From NCBI RefSeq assembly GCF_002091635.1, contig NZ_BDAC01000030.1, positions 1 through 61,593 of the forward strand: 61,593 nt of DNA, read 5' to 3'. The notes under the pieces were generated by a model. The model searched no databases and was not told the origin of the DNA. It saw nothing but the letters and a program-made list of their open reading frames with translations. Shown here piece after piece: positions 9,330-18,620 of the stretch (within the stretch, counting starts at the first letter, position 1; the number at the start of each line of letters is the position of its first letter). Both the position numbers and the translations under genes were made by a program. This DNA comes from Pseudomonas indica NBRC 103045 (GTDB taxonomy: Bacteria > Pseudomonadota > Gammaproteobacteria > Pseudomonadales > Pseudomonadaceae).

Positions 9330-10631
9330 TCAGTGCAGCTTCAAGCGCGGTTCCGTGCTGCGGCCGATCCGGTCGCTGAGCATCAGGAGCAGCGTGCGCG
9401 TAGTGCCGTACAGCGCCATTTGGTGCAGACGGTAGAGGGAGATGTAGAACATCCGGGCCAGCCATCCCTCCAGCTTCACGCTGCCCATTAGGTTACCCAT
9501 CAAATTACCCACCGCCGAGAAGCTCGACAGCGAAATCAGCGAGCCATAGTCACGGTAGCGGTATTCCGGTAGCGCCTGGCCGGCGATCCGCAGCTTGATC
9601 GACTTGGCCAACAGAGAGGCTTGCTGGTGGGCTGCCTGGGCCCGGGGAGGAACGTTGCGGCCCTCGCTGCCGGGTTGTGGGCAGGCAGCGCAATCGCCGA
9701 AGGCGAAAATGTCGTCATCGAGGGTCGTCTGCAGGGTCGGCCGGACCAGCAATTGGTTGATGCGGTTGCTTTCCAGGCCACCCAGCTCGCGGAGAAAGGC
9801 TGGCGCGCGGATACCGGCTGCCCAGACCATCAGGTTCGCGGCCAGCGTCTGGCCCTGGTTGGTCTTCAGGCCATCGCGAGTGACTTCACTGACGGCCGCG
9901 CCGGTGATTACCCGCACGCCGAGCTTTTCCAGCGTTTCATGCACTGGTTTGCCGATTCGCTCCGGCAGGGCCGGAAGCACACGTGGGCCGGCCTCGATCA
10001 GGGTGATCCGCAGGTTCTCCGGCGTAATGCCATCGAGGCCGTAAGCGGCCAGTTGATGGGCTGCGTGGTGCAGTTCCGCCGCCAGTTCCACGCCAGTGGC
10101 ACCGGCGCCGATGATGGCGATGTCGATCTGCGTGGCATCGTTGCCCTCACGGGCATGGGCGCGTAGATAGTGGCTGAGGAACTGGCTGTGGAAGCGTTCG
10201 GCCTGCTCGCGGGTATCGAGGAAGATGCAATGCTCGGCCGCACCTGACGTGCCGAAGTCATTGGTGGTACTGCCCACTGCGATGACCAGCGTGTCATAGC
10301 CGATCTCGCGTTCCGGAACCAATTCGAAACCGTGCTCGTCGTGGGTGGCGGCCAACTGGATGCATTTGCGGGTGCGATCCAGGCCGCACATGCGGCCCAG
10401 TTGGAACTCGAAGTGGTTCCATTTGGCCTGGGCGACATAGTTCAGCTCGTCCCAGGATGAGTTCAGCGACCCTGCCGCCACTTCATGCAGCAGCGGTTTC
10501 CAGATATGGGTCAGGTTGCAGTCGACCAGGGTGATGTTCGCTTGGCCGCGTTTGCCGAGGCTTCTACCCAGACGGGTGGCGAGCTCCAGCCCGCCGGCGC
10601 CGCCGCCGACGATCACGATACGATGGGACAT
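9330..10631 (-). CDS. ndh: Type II NADH dehydrogenase (NDH-2)
   Basis: NDH-2 is the non-proton-pumping, FAD-containing enzyme that passes electrons from NADH to ubiquinone on the inner face of the cytoplasmic membrane. The 433-residue protein has the two Rossmann motifs expected: G-G-G-A-G-G-L-E at residues 8-15 for FAD and G-A-G-A-T-G-V-E-L-A for NADH near residue 175. The C-terminal part has the amphipathic, hydrophobic stretch used for membrane attachment. It is downstream of DUF1780 and DUF3094 genes on the same strand, as in P. aeruginosa. Confidence 0.93.
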   Translation of the reverse strand: MSHRIVIVGGGAGGLELATRLGRSLGKRGQANITLVDCNLTHIWKPLLHEVAAGSLNSSWDELNYVAQAKWNHFEFQLGRMCGLDRTRKCIQLAATHDEHGFELVPEREIGYDTLVIAVGSTTNDFGTSGAAEHCIFLDTREQAERFHSQFLSHYLRAHAREGNDATQIDIAIIGAGATGVELAAELHHAAHQLAAYGLDGITPENLRITLIEAGPRVLPALPERIGKPVHETLEKLGVRVITGAAVSEVTRDGLKTNQGQTLAANLMVWAAGIRAPAFLRELGGLESNRINQLLVRPTLQTTLDDDIFAFGDCAACPQPGSEGRNVPPRAQAAHQQASLLAKSIKLRIAGQALPEYRYRDYGSLISLSSFSAVGNLMGNLMGSVKLEGWLARMFYISLYRLHQMALYGTTRTLLLMLSDRIGRSTEPRLKLH

Positions 10632-10691
10632 GGGACAGTCTCACAAGGCTTGGAAAATCCGGGGCGGCCGAAAGGGCGAGCGCGAAGCAGC

Positions 10692-10865
10692 TCATAGCAC
10701 CAGTTGGCTCAGAAGGCGGCTAAGGAGACCGAGGCCGATGACGACGGCGAGCACAAGGAGCAGAAGCAGCCAGGGGCGGAATGGCTTGCGCTCGACTTGA
10801 TGCTGGGGAGCACTCAGGTACTGGTCGACGCGTTGTTGGTCGTCAGGACTCAGGCGGCTGGGCAT
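10692..10865 (-). CDS. Small DUF3094 membrane protein
   Basis: A 57-residue protein with a charged N-terminal half (MPSRLSPDDQQRVDQYL) and one C-terminal transmembrane helix built of Leu and Val, ending in TGA at 10692. The layout matches the DUF3094 family of single-pass proteins found next to ndh in Pseudomonas. It lies 60 bp upstream of ndh on the same strand, so it may be an accessory of the respiratory chain, but no function is established. Confidence 0.75.
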   Translation of the reverse strand: MPSRLSPDDQQRVDQYLSAPQHQVERKPFRPWLLLLLVLAVVIGLGLLSRLLSQLVL

Positions 10866-10969
10866 GGAAGGCCTCGATGAAGTGTGACGTCATTCTATCC
10901 GTGCCTTTCGTTGCGGCTCAACGCCGAGGTCGTCATTCAGTCCGATAATGCCGCCGTGCAATACACGGA

Positions 10970-11599
10970 TCACAGCGCGATACCGATATCGAACAGGATG
11001 GTGCGCCCGAGGTTGTTGCGCAGAAAGTCCGGAGCGCCCGGATGGGCGAACAGGACGCGGGCAAAGGTGGGGCCGACCATGGACAGCGATCGCCAGCCTT
11101 GGCGGAGGTATTCGGTCGGCGGCGGAAAGTGGCTGTTGAAGTCGGGCACCGCGCGTTTGAGATTGACGAAGGCGAGCAGGTCCAGATCGCCGAGATCCAG
11201 ATCGCGCTCCACATAGTTATGCGCCTTCTTGCGCAGGGTCGGTGCCAGCCGGGCTTGGAGTTCGGTGGCGGGAATGCGCCGTGGACGGCTCTCGCGGCGC
11301 ACCAGTTGGCTGAGGGAGAACGCGCTGCGGCGTCGCTCCAGTTCTGCACGCCATTCCTCGTTCAGCCGCCGCCCTTCATCCAGCACGAAGAACACTTCGA
11401 AATTGGCGTCACGGAACAGCACATCCGGCGGTTCCTGGCCTGCACTGCCGAATTCCTCGATGCGGTGTGAGACATTCAACGCTTGCAACAGGCGCTGGCA
11501 AACCCAGCGCTCACGTTCCCATTTGCGGGCGTTGGAGAGAAACGCGTTGGCTTGTTCGGCCTGATGGGTGAGCAGGCGCAGATAGTCTGAGTCATCCAT
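10970..11599 (-). CDS. DUF1780 family protein
   Basis: A 209-residue soluble protein matching the Pseudomonas DUF1780 family. It is rich in Arg and Glu, with an N-terminal helical stretch, a [13 protein letters not shown] segment that resembles a nuclease-like core strand, and no membrane segment. Function is unknown. It starts the minus-strand group DUF1780, DUF3094, ndh and is divergent from the GNAT gene. Confidence 0.75.
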   Translation of the reverse strand: MDDSDYLRLLTHQAEQANAFLSNARKWERERWVCQRLLQALNVSHRIEEFGSAGQEPPDVLFRDANFEVFFVLDEGRRLNEEWRAELERRRSAFSLSQLVRRESRPRRIPATELQARLAPTLRKKAHNYVERDLDLGDLDLLAFVNLKRAVPDFNSHFPPPTEYLRQGWRSLSMVGPTFARVLFAHPGAPDFLRNNLGRTILFDIGIAL

Positions 11600-11708
11600 G
11601 GCAAGCAGCTTAGCCCGCTTGGCTGGGGAGAGGTACCCCTTCGCTTGGTGTCAGTCGCTGCTGCCCAGGAGGGTTACACTGACGCTTTCTTCTCGATGGA
11701 AGACTGCC

Positions 11709-12134
11709 ATGCAGATTCGTTCGGTCTTGCCTGAGGATCATTCCGCCTTGCTGGCGTTATGGGAGCGCACCCCCGGTATTCGTATACGACCCGAAGATGC
11801 TTTCGAGCCTTTTTGCGCTTATCTGGCCCGAAATCCGGGATTGAGCCTGATCGCCGAGCATGAAGGGCAACTGGCCGGGTCCGTAATGGCGGGGCACGAT
11901 GGCCGGAGGGGCTACCTGCAGCACCTGGTCGTCGATCCGGCATATCGTCGCCGCGGTATCGCTAGGGCTCTCTTGGAGGAGGTGCTGGCTCGTCTCGCTG
12001 AGCTTGGTGTGCACAAGTCCCACGTCTTCGTATTGAGCGATGCGCCCGAGGCGTTGGCCTTCTGGGCTGCCCAGGGCGGCTGGGAGCAGAGGCAGGATAT
12101 CCAGGTGTTTTCCACCCATGGGGTGCGTTCATGA
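11709..12134 (+). CDS. GNAT family N-acetyltransferase
   Basis: A 141-residue acetyltransferase of the GNAT fold. The acetyl-CoA pyrophosphate-binding loop is visible as [11 protein letters not shown] (motif R/Q-x-x-G-x-G/A), preceded by the strand Y-L-Q-H-L-V-V-D-P. The start at 11709 ([10 protein letters not shown]) is the normal GNAT beginning; the frame continues further upstream without support. Its stop overlaps the next start by 4 bases, so it is co-transcribed with the permease. The substrate cannot be told. Confidence 0.85.
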   Translation: MQIRSVLPEDHSALLALWERTPGIRIRPEDAFEPFCAYLARNPGLSLIAEHEGQLAGSVMAGHDGRRGYLQHLVVDPAYRRRGIARALLEEVLARLAELGVHKSHVFVLSDAPEALAFWAAQGGWEQRQDIQVFSTHGVRS

Positions 12135-12820
12135 TTGGCGCGGAACTGCTCTCCCCCGAAAGCCAGTGGCTGGGCTGGGCGCTGTATTTGCCGATCCTGC
12201 TCTGGGCAGCTTGGCGAGCGCCCTGGCTGGAGCTGTTCAGCGACATGCGTCGGCAACACTTGCTGTTCGGTACGGTGCTGGCCCTGTTCTTCCTGTGGTT
12301 GGTGCGGCGTGATTTCGATTCCGGGCTTTCCTTGCATTTCATTGGCATGACCGCGGTGACGCTGCTGCTCGACTGGCCGCTGGCGATACTCAGCGGCTTG
12401 GCTGCACAGCTCGGCCTGATCGCTATCGGCCGTCAGGACGTCGCAGCGCTGGGGATGAACGGAGTGCTGTTGGTGTTGATCCCGGTAATGGTGACGGAGG
12501 TCTGCTCGACCTTGGTCGAGCGCGCACAGCCACGCAATCTGTTCGTCTATATCTTCTGTTCCGGTTTCTTTCCGGCCGCCCTGTCCGCACTGTTCTGCGT
12601 ACTGGCCGGACTGGGTGTGCTGTGGATCGACGGGCTCTTTCCCATGCCGCCCTGGATCGAGGAGTTCGCTGGCTACCTATGGTTGGTGATGTTCCCCGAG
12701 GCTTTCATCAACGGCACCGCCATATCGGCTCTGGTGGTCTTCTACCCGGACTGGCTCGAAACGTTCAACCGTAGTCGCTATCTGCAAGCTCCCTGGAAGG
12801 GCGACGAGCCACCCCGTTGA
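12131..12820 (+). CDS. CbiM-like energy-coupling factor permease
   Basis: A 229-residue integral membrane protein with about six hydrophobic helices, resembling the energy-coupling-factor permease / CbiM group used for cobalt or nickel uptake. The [10 protein letters not shown] and F-P-E-A-F-I-N-G-T segments fit this group. No ATPase or T-component gene is nearby. It overlaps the GNAT gene by 4 bases (ATGA). The transported substrate is a guess. Confidence 0.65.
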   Translation: MIGAELLSPESQWLGWALYLPILLWAAWRAPWLELFSDMRRQHLLFGTVLALFFLWLVRRDFDSGLSLHFIGMTAVTLLLDWPLAILSGLAAQLGLIAIGRQDVAALGMNGVLLVLIPVMVTEVCSTLVERAQPRNLFVYIFCSGFFPAALSALFCVLAGLGVLWIDGLFPMPPWIEEFAGYLWLVMFPEAFINGTAISALVVFYPDWLETFNRSRYLQAPWKGDEPPR

Positions 12821-12857
12821 TGATGAGAAATTCAGCCGGCGGATCGGCTGGGTTGGG

Positions 12858-12871
12858 TTGATGTGGATCAA
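12858..12871 (+). promoter_or_regulatory. Anr/FNR box
   Basis: TTGAT-GTGG-ATCAA is a perfect match to the Anr/FNR consensus TTGAT-N4-ATCAA. A GATGAT hexamer at 12896-12901 would place a start site near 12908, about 43 bp from the box centre, the spacing of activated FNR-type promoters. It precedes the 71-residue gene. Confidence 0.75.
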
Positions 12872-12927
12872 ATCGCGGGTCGTGCTTCTGGCGACGATGA
12901 TCAAGACATCGACAACAGGAGCAGGGT

Positions 12928-13143
12928 ATGGGCGTACACGATTGGGCTCGTCAGGCGTTGACCACCGAACTGCAGGCGGCAGAGGGAAACGGATTCGATG
13001 AAGCGATGGCACTGCGTGCTTTGCTGAGTGCCATCGTCGAGCGGAGCAAGTCTGTCCGGTCTATCGATGATCTGGCGCAAGAGCTTCAGTTCCTGGCCGA
13101 CAATCTCGACGATGGGCGGGACTATGCCTTCATGCGCCCCTGA
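12928..13143 (+). CDS. Hypothetical small protein, probably Anr-regulated
   Basis: I do not recognise this family. It encodes 71 residues, soluble, acidic and mostly helical by composition, without Cys or signal peptide. The start at 12928 has AGGAGCAGGGT just upstream. The upstream region carries a perfect Anr box with a fitting -10, so it is probably induced by low oxygen. Its TGA stop falls within the duplicated target of the repeat element that follows directly. Confidence 0.7.
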   Translation: MGVHDWARQALTTELQAAEGNGFDEAMALRALLSAIVERSKSVRSIDDLAQELQFLADNLDDGRDYAFMRP

Positions 13144-13144
13144 G

Positions 13145-13300
13145 GGGTACCTCTAAAAACGTAGGCGAGGCGGTCAGCACAAGGCAAAAACAAACGAAAA
13201 AGCGCAGTTTACGGGCTGTAAATGAGCATTTTGACTGGGCTCGCATCCGAGCTTGTTTTTAACGCAGTGATGACAACGCAGGTAGTTTTTAGAGGTGCCC
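13145..13300. mobile_element. MITE-like element with terminal inverted repeats and target duplication
   Basis: A 156-bp non-coding element bounded by 16-bp inverted repeats (GGGTACCTCTAAAAAC and GTTTTTAGAGGTGCCC, 15 of 16 pairing). It is flanked on both sides by TGAG (13141-13144 and 13301-13304), a likely target duplication. Inside are a hairpin TTTAC/GTAAA and further inverted segments (AAAAACAA with its complement). It has no reading frame of its own and sits exactly between the stop codons of two convergent genes. No second copy is in the window. Confidence 0.7.
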
Positions 13301-13309
13301 TGAGGTCGC

Positions 13310-13510
13310 TCAGTGCTCCCGAGGCGATAGGTCGCCGGAGAACAGATCGTCTTCCAACTGGTCGCCGGGTATCGCATGTTCTTCCGCGGCCCAGGCACCC
13401 AGGTCGATCAGCTTGCAACGTTCCGAGCAGAACGGTCGGTTCGGGCTTTGTGGACCCCATTCCACGGGCGCGCCGCAGGTAGGGCATTCAACGGTCATGG
13501 GTTGGCTCAT
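13310..13510 (-). CDS. yacG: DNA gyrase inhibitor YacG
   Basis: YacG is a small zinc protein that binds the GyrB C-terminal region and blocks DNA binding by gyrase. The 66-residue product has the four zinc ligands Cys9, Cys12, Cys28 and Cys32 (C-P-T-C and F-C-S-E-R-C) and the following L-I-D-L-G-A-W segment. It overlaps coaE by 4 bases as the last gene of the pilB-pilC-pilD-coaE-yacG group. Confidence 0.93.
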   Translation of the reverse strand: MSQPMTVECPTCGAPVEWGPQSPNRPFCSERCKLIDLGAWAAEEHAIPGDQLEDDLFSGDLSPREH

Positions 13511-14118
13511 GGCTGGCCTCCGCGCAAGGTCAGGTAGAAGTGGTGCAGTCGCTCGACTTCGGCCTTCAACCAGCTCAAATCGCGGTCGTTGACGATCACG
13601 TCGTCCGCATGGCGCAAACGCTCCTCACGCTTGGCCTGCACTTGAAGGATGGCATGTACCTGTTCTTCGGTCACATGATCGCGCTGGATGGTCCGGGCGA
13701 GTTGCAGATGCTCCGGAGCGTCCACTACCAGGACGCGCTGAGCCAGGCGATGCTGCCCTGACTCGACCAGCAGCGGAGACACCAGAATCGCGTAGGGGGA
13801 CTCGGCACGACCGAGGTGGGCCAGAATTTCCTGGCCTATCAACGGGTGCAGGAGGCCTTCCAGCCAGCGCCGCTCCTCGGGATTCTGGAAAATTCTCCCT
13901 CGCAGCGCGGCGCGATCCAGTTGTCCATCAGGCAGGAGTACTTCCTGTCCGAAATGCTCGGCGATACGATCCAGAGCCGGGCGCCCGGGTTCGACGACCC
14001 AGCGTGCGGCGTGGTCGGCATCCACGAGATGGACGCCAAGATCGATGAAATGCTGGGCGACGGCGGTCTTGCCACTGCCAATACCGCCCGTCAGGCCCAG
14101 AATCCAGGGTTTGCTCAT
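13507..14118 (-). CDS. coaE: Dephospho-CoA kinase
   Basis: CoaE phosphorylates the 3'-hydroxyl of dephospho-CoA, the last step of coenzyme A synthesis. The 203-residue protein has the P-loop [11 protein letters not shown] at residues 8-18 and the D-A-D-x-x-A-R motif that follows. It overlaps pilD and yacG by 4 bases each, so the three are translationally coupled. Confidence 0.95.
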   Translation of the reverse strand: MSKPWILGLTGGIGSGKTAVAQHFIDLGVHLVDADHAARWVVEPGRPALDRIAEHFGQEVLLPDGQLDRAALRGRIFQNPEERRWLEGLLHPLIGQEILAHLGRAESPYAILVSPLLVESGQHRLAQRVLVVDAPEHLQLARTIQRDHVTEEQVHAILQVQAKREERLRHADDVIVNDRDLSWLKAEVERLHHFYLTLRGGQP

Positions 14119-14987
14119 TTGAAACCGGCGAACTGCAAATAGGTACCGGTTATTTGATCACCCCAGAGCAAAGCAATCCAGCCAGCGATGGCCAGATAAG
14201 GACCGAAGGGAATCGGCGTGCTGGTTTCCGCGTTGCGCAAGCGCAGCATGATCACACCCAGCACGGCCCCGACCAGAGACGACAGCAGGATGGTCAACGG
14301 CAGTATCTGCCAGCCACCCCAGGCGCCGAGCATGGCCAGCAACTTGAAGTCGCCATAGCCCATGCCTTCCTTGCCAGTGATCAGCTTGAACAGCCAGTAC
14401 ACCGACCAGAGGCTCAGATAACCGGCCACCGCCCCCCAGAGCGCATCCTCCAGACTGGCGAAAAGCCCGAAGCTGTTGACGATCAGACCCAACCAGAGCA
14501 GCGGGAGCACCAGGGCGTCAGGCAGCAACTGGTGATCGACATCGATCATGCTCATTGCCAACAGGCCCCAGGTCAGTACCAGAGCCGCCCCGGCCGTCCA
14601 TCCAAAACCGAAATGCCAAGCCACATAAGCCGACAACAAACCGCAGGCCAGCTCGATCAATGGGTAGCGCATACTGATCGGCGCCTTGCACTCCGAACAC
14701 TTACCGCGCAGCGCCAGATAACTGACGATGGGAATATTTTCCCAGGCCCTGATCTGATGATTGCAATGCGGACAACGAGAATGCGGCAGCACCAGATTGA
14801 AAACAGGCCCGCTGTCTTCAGCCGGCAGGCCCAGCAGTTCTCTGGCCTGACTCTGCCAATCCCGGTGCATCATCTTCGGCAGGCGATGAATCACCACGTT
14901 GAGAAAGCTGCCAATCAACAGCCCCAGCACCAGCGCACATAAAACAAAGGCCAGCACATGGCTGGCCAAAAATTCGATCAAAGGCAT
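14115..14987 (-). CDS. pilD: Prepilin peptidase / N-methyltransferase PilD
   Basis: PilD removes the leader from type IV prepilins and pseudopilins and N-methylates the new Phe1. The 290-residue membrane protein has the cytoplasmic zinc site Cys72, Cys75, Cys97, Cys100 (C-P-H-C and C-S-E-C) and the two aspartyl-protease aspartates, Asp149 in I-D-V-D and Asp213 in G-Y-G-D-F. About seven to eight hydrophobic helices are visible. It is separated by 2 bp from pilC and overlaps coaE. Confidence 0.96.
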   Translation of the reverse strand: MPLIEFLASHVLAFVLCALVLGLLIGSFLNVVIHRLPKMMHRDWQSQARELLGLPAEDSGPVFNLVLPHSRCPHCNHQIRAWENIPIVSYLALRGKCSECKAPISMRYPLIELACGLLSAYVAWHFGFGWTAGAALVLTWGLLAMSMIDVDHQLLPDALVLPLLWLGLIVNSFGLFASLEDALWGAVAGYLSLWSVYWLFKLITGKEGMGYGDFKLLAMLGAWGGWQILPLTILLSSLVGAVLGVIMLRLRNAETSTPIPFGPYLAIAGWIALLWGDQITGTYLQFAGFK

Positions 14988-14989
14988 GT

Positions 14990-16207
14990 TTAAACCACGG
15001 AGCCCAGCTGGAAGATCGGAAGGTACATGGCGATGATCAAACCGCCGACCAGCACGCCGAGGACGGCCATGATCATGGGTTCCATAAGGCTGGTTAGGTT
15101 GTCAACCATATTATCAACTTCTTCTTCGTAGAAGCTGGCAACCTTGTCCAACATGGTATCCAATGCGCCTGACTCTTCGCCAATAGCCGTCATTTGTACT
15201 GCCATGGCTGGGAATATCGAAGTTGTACGCATCGAGAAGTTCAACTGCATACCTGTCGAGACATCTTGTTTTATTTTGTTGACCGCGTTTTTGAATACTA
15301 CATTACCGGTTGCGCCTGAAACGGAGTCCAGAGCATCAACGAGTGGAACACCGGCAGCAAAGGTGGTCGATAGTGTTCTGGCATAACGGGCAACCGCAGA
15401 TTTGTATAGAATATCTCCTACAATGGGAAGCTTCAGGACTGTCCGATCAATCCAGTTTCGAAATCCCTCCGAGCGCTTATGGATTTCTTTAAAAGAAAAT
15501 CCAATGGCAAAGAAACCAATCAGAACAATAAACCACCACTCTTGTAATAGTTCGGAAAGGTTAATTACCATCATGGTAAAGGCGGGTAGCTCTGCGCCGA
15601 AGTTTTCAAATACTGATTGGAACTGTGGGACGACTTTAATCAGCAAGATTGCAGAAACGATAATTGCGACAATGATTACGGCAATGGGGTAGGTCATCGC
15701 CTTCTTGATCTTGGCCTTAAGTGCTTCGGTTTTTTCTTTGTAGGTGGCTACGCGATCAAGCAATGTTTCTAGAGCGCCGGATTGTTCACCCGAGTCCACT
15801 AAGTTGCAATATAGATCATCAAAGTACTCTGGTTTTTTGCGTAGAGAGGCGGCGAAACTATTACCAGCAGCCACCTCTTGCTTGACCTCATCCACAAGCT
15901 TACGCATATTGGGATTTTCAAACCCCTCCCCAATGATATCGAACGACTGAAGTAAGGGGACGCCGGCTTTCATCATGGTCGCCATCTGGCGCGTAAACAA
16001 GGCGATATCAAGTGGTTTGATTTTCTTGCCAGAGTTAAATATGGATACCGATTTCTTTCGGACCTTGGTTGGGTTAATTCCCTGCTTACGTAGCTGGGCC
16101 TTGACTAAGGCAGGATTCTGCCCACTCAGCTCACCTTTGATCTTGGCGCCTTTCTTGTCTGTGCCTTCCCAGGCGAAGACACTGGTTTTCAACGCTTTTT
16201 CCGCCAT
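14990..16207 (-). CDS. pilC: Type IV pilus inner-membrane platform protein PilC
   Basis: PilC is the platform that couples the PilB and PilT motors to the growing fibre. The 405-residue protein shows the two repeated T2SSF domains (about residues 70-195 and 275-395), each ending in hydrophobic helices, with the family motif G-V-P-L-L-Q-S in the first half and G-V-P-L-V-D-A in the second. The central part is visibly more AT-rich than pilD, coaE and yacG, which suggests allelic exchange near pilA. Confidence 0.95.
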   Translation of the reverse strand: MAEKALKTSVFAWEGTDKKGAKIKGELSGQNPALVKAQLRKQGINPTKVRKKSVSIFNSGKKIKPLDIALFTRQMATMMKAGVPLLQSFDIIGEGFENPNMRKLVDEVKQEVAAGNSFAASLRKKPEYFDDLYCNLVDSGEQSGALETLLDRVATYKEKTEALKAKIKKAMTYPIAVIIVAIIVSAILLIKVVPQFQSVFENFGAELPAFTMMVINLSELLQEWWFIVLIGFFAIGFSFKEIHKRSEGFRNWIDRTVLKLPIVGDILYKSAVARYARTLSTTFAAGVPLVDALDSVSGATGNVVFKNAVNKIKQDVSTGMQLNFSMRTTSIFPAMAVQMTAIGEESGALDTMLDKVASFYEEEVDNMVDNLTSLMEPMIMAVLGVLVGGLIIAMYLPIFQLGSVV

Positions 16208-16212
16208 GGGAG

Positions 16213-17916
16213 TTATTCCTTGGTCACGCGGTTGACTTCTTCGAGGCTGGTGACGCCCTGCATGGCCTTCAGTAGGCCAGAAGCGCGTAGGTCATTGAAG
16301 CCATCTCTTCGTGCCTGAGCAGCGATATCGATGGAATTACCTTCCTCCATGATAATCCGTTGCAGTGCTGGCGTAATTTTAACCACTTCATAAATACCGA
16401 CACGGCCCTTGTAGCCCCCCTTGCAGTTTTCGCAGCCTACCGGGCCGTAGATTTTGAAGGTCCCGATCTTGTCTTCGGGAAAACCTTCCTTCAGCAAGGT
16501 TTCGCGTGGAATCTCGACCTCTTTCTTGCAACTGCCGCAAAGCTTGCGAGCGAGGCGCTGGGCAATGATGAGGTTGACTGACGTAGCGATGTTGAATGCC
16601 GGAACGCCCATATTGCGCAGACGCGTCAGCGTTTCCGCGGCACTGTTGGTGTGGAGCGTCGACATCACCATGTGACCGGTCTGGGCGGCCTTGATGGCGA
16701 TTTCGGCGGTTTCCAGGTCGCGGATCTCCCCCACCATGATCACGTCCGGGTCCTGGCGCAGGAAGGCACGAAGAGCCTGGGCGAAATCCATACCTTGGCG
16801 TGGGTTGACGTTGACCTGGTTGATGCCCTCCAGGTTGATTTCCACCGGGTCCTCGGCCGTAGAGATATTGATATCCACCGTATTGAGGATATTGAGGCCG
16901 GTGTAGAGGGACACGGTCTTACCGGAGCCAGTGGGGCCGGTGACCAGAATCATGCCCTGAGGTTGTTTCAGGGCAGTCATATACAGCTCTTTCTGCTCTT
17001 CTTCGTAGCCAAGGGCATCGATCCCCATCTGTGCACTAGAGGGGTCGAGAATACGCATTACAATCTTTTCGCCCCAAAGGGTGGGGAGCGTGTTGACGCG
17101 AAAATCGATGGCCTTGGATTTGGAAATTTTCATCTTGATCCGGCCATCTTGAGGCTTGCGTCGCTCAGAGATATCTAGGCTCGCCATGACTTTGAGGCGT
17201 GCTGCAATTCTGCTAGCCAGTTGTATGGGGGGTTTTGCTACTTCATGAAGAATGCCGTCGGTCCGGAAGCGAACACGATATGCCTTTTCATAAGGCTCAA
17301 AGTGAAGGTCCGATGAGCCTCCTCTGATAGCATCGAGAAGCATTTTGTTGACGAAGCGCACCACGGGGGCGTCATCCGCATCCCCACCAGCCCCGGAGTC
17401 CTGCTTGTCTTCATCGACGGACTCAATGTCAACGCCATCCAAGTCGACATCGACGAGATCCTCCATTCCGCTCGAGCTGTTCTCGAAGAACTTTTCGATC
17501 GCATCACCGAGCTTGTCGTCTTCGACCAAGATGGACTCGGTGTTAAGGCCGGTACTGAACTGGATGTCGGTAATAGCTTGGTGATTGGCTGGATCGGATA
17601 CTGCAACGAATAGCTTATTTCCGCGGCGCCAGAGAGGAAGAGCGCGATGTTGGCGGATCAGCTTTTCGCTGACGAGATCCTTGGGTTGGCTTTCCTTGTC
17701 GATGGTTCGCAAGTCAAAAAAGGCGACTCCGAACTGCTCCGCTGCAAGTTCTGCGAGATCTCGGCTTTTTACCAGTTTGTTCTGGACTAGGTAGGTAACC
17801 AGAGAAAGCTTATTACGCTGCGCCTGGATTTGGGCTTGCTGGGCGCTTTTTTCATCCATTAGCTCGGCCAACACCAATTGCCTGGCCAAGCCGGAAAGGG
17901 AGACGCTATCGTTCAT
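16213..17916 (-). CDS. pilB: Type IV pilus extension ATPase PilB
   Basis: PilB is the hexameric ATPase that powers pilus assembly. The 567-residue protein has the N-terminal T2SSE_N domain, Walker A G-P-T-G-S-G-K-T, an Asp box and Walker B region around G-E-I-R-D-L-E-T-A-E-I, and the tetracysteine zinc site C-G-S-C ... C-E-N-C. The start at 17916 (MNDSVSLSG) is chosen because GAGG lies 6 nt upstream and the length equals known PilB; four codons upstream another in-frame start exists. It is divergent from pilA. Confidence 0.96.
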   Translation of the reverse strand: MNDSVSLSGLARQLVLAELMDEKSAQQAQIQAQRNKLSLVTYLVQNKLVKSRDLAELAAEQFGVAFFDLRTIDKESQPKDLVSEKLIRQHRALPLWRRGNKLFVAVSDPANHQAITDIQFSTGLNTESILVEDDKLGDAIEKFFENSSSGMEDLVDVDLDGVDIESVDEDKQDSGAGGDADDAPVVRFVNKMLLDAIRGGSSDLHFEPYEKAYRVRFRTDGILHEVAKPPIQLASRIAARLKVMASLDISERRKPQDGRIKMKISKSKAIDFRVNTLPTLWGEKIVMRILDPSSAQMGIDALGYEEEQKELYMTALKQPQGMILVTGPTGSGKTVSLYTGLNILNTVDINISTAEDPVEINLEGINQVNVNPRQGMDFAQALRAFLRQDPDVIMVGEIRDLETAEIAIKAAQTGHMVMSTLHTNSAAETLTRLRNMGVPAFNIATSVNLIIAQRLARKLCGSCKKEVEIPRETLLKEGFPEDKIGTFKIYGPVGCENCKGGYKGRVGIYEVVKITPALQRIIMEEGNSIDIAAQARRDGFNDLRASGLLKAMQGVTSLEEVNRVTKE

Positions 17917-18073
17917 GAATAACCTCACTCATCATGACTGCCTTATATCGTAGTTGGACCATGCTGCCAAACGAGGGGTGGGAGGGTGGCAAATTTTGTC
18001 ACAAGCTGTGCATTTTTGTGTTCGGAGGATGAGGCTTGGTTAAGTCTCTTGGGGAAAAACGAGGGAGGACGAC

Positions 18074-18091
18074 TTGGCATGGCTATTGCTT
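18074..18091 (+). promoter_or_regulatory. Sigma-54 promoter of pilA
   Basis: TTGGCAT-GGCTA-TTGCT matches the -24/-12 consensus TGGCAC-N5-TTGCW, with GG and GC exactly 10 bp apart. It is 45 bp before the pilA start. Known pilA genes of Pseudomonas are transcribed by RpoN with PilR; T-rich stretches with TGTC/TGTG at 17990-18025 are where PilR sites would be expected. Confidence 0.88.
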
Positions 18092-18136
18092 TTGGGTTTT
18101 CAGGTCGTTTGGCCTATCTACTTTTAGGAGAAACCA

Positions 18137-18565
18137 ATGAAAGCTCAAAAAGGCTTTACCTTGATTGAACTGATGATCGTGGTTGCGATCATCGGTATTC
18201 TGGCTGCAATCGCTATCCCGGCATATCAGGACTACACCGTGCGCGCTAAGGTGACTGAAGGCTTGTCTCTTGCCTCTGCAGCAAAAACAACAATTGCTGA
18301 AAACGCAGCTAGTGGGACTTCTCCCTTGGACGCTGGTTGGACCGCCCCTACCTCTACTAATAACGTTAGCAGCGTTTCGGTGGTAAGTGGTACCGGTGTT
18401 ATCCATATTACTTACACTTCTGCTGCCGGTAACGGGACCATTCAACTTAGCCCGACTGCAGGTGGTAGCGCATTGTCCGCTGGTGTTGTTCCGACAACAT
18501 CGATTAGCTGGGATTGCAAAGGCGGTAATCTTCAGCCGAAATACCGTCCGTCCAACTGCCGGTAA
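18137..18565 (+). CDS. pilA: Major type IV pilin PilA
   Basis: The 142-residue prepilin has the six-residue leader MKAQKG before Phe1, Glu5 in F-T-L-I-E, and the conserved hydrophobic N-terminal helix. The C-terminal disulfide loop is bounded by the Cys of W-D-C and the Cys of S-N-C three residues or so from the end. The globular domain is unusually rich in Ser and Thr, as expected for a pilin decorated at many hydroxyl residues; the mature chain is 136 residues. A strong terminator follows, and sugar-transfer genes lie directly downstream, so this is a candidate glycopilin of the group IV type. Confidence 0.96.
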   Translation: MKAQKGFTLIELMIVVAIIGILAAIAIPAYQDYTVRAKVTEGLSLASAAKTTIAENAASGTSPLDAGWTAPTSTNNVSSVSVVSGTGVIHITYTSAAGNGTIQLSPTAGGSALSAGVVPTTSISWDCKGGNLQPKYRPSNCR

Positions 18566-18578
18566 TCGTAGTAATAAG

Positions 18579-18605
18579 AAAGCCCTCTCTGGAGGGCTTT
18601 TTTTC
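18579..18605 (+). terminator. Rho-independent terminator of pilA
   Basis: A 9-bp perfect stem AAAGCCCTC / GAGGGCTTT with loop TCTG and a run of seven T. It separates abundant pilA mRNA from the glycosyltransferase operon 15 nt further on, which would then depend on read-through or a weak own promoter. Confidence 0.9.
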
Positions 18606-18620
18606 GCTTGGAGATTTATA

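Noticed and set aside
18387..18620. N-terminal extension of the first glycosyltransferase frame into pilA
   Set aside because: It overlaps pilA and the terminator; the GTG at 18621 has a well placed ribosome site.
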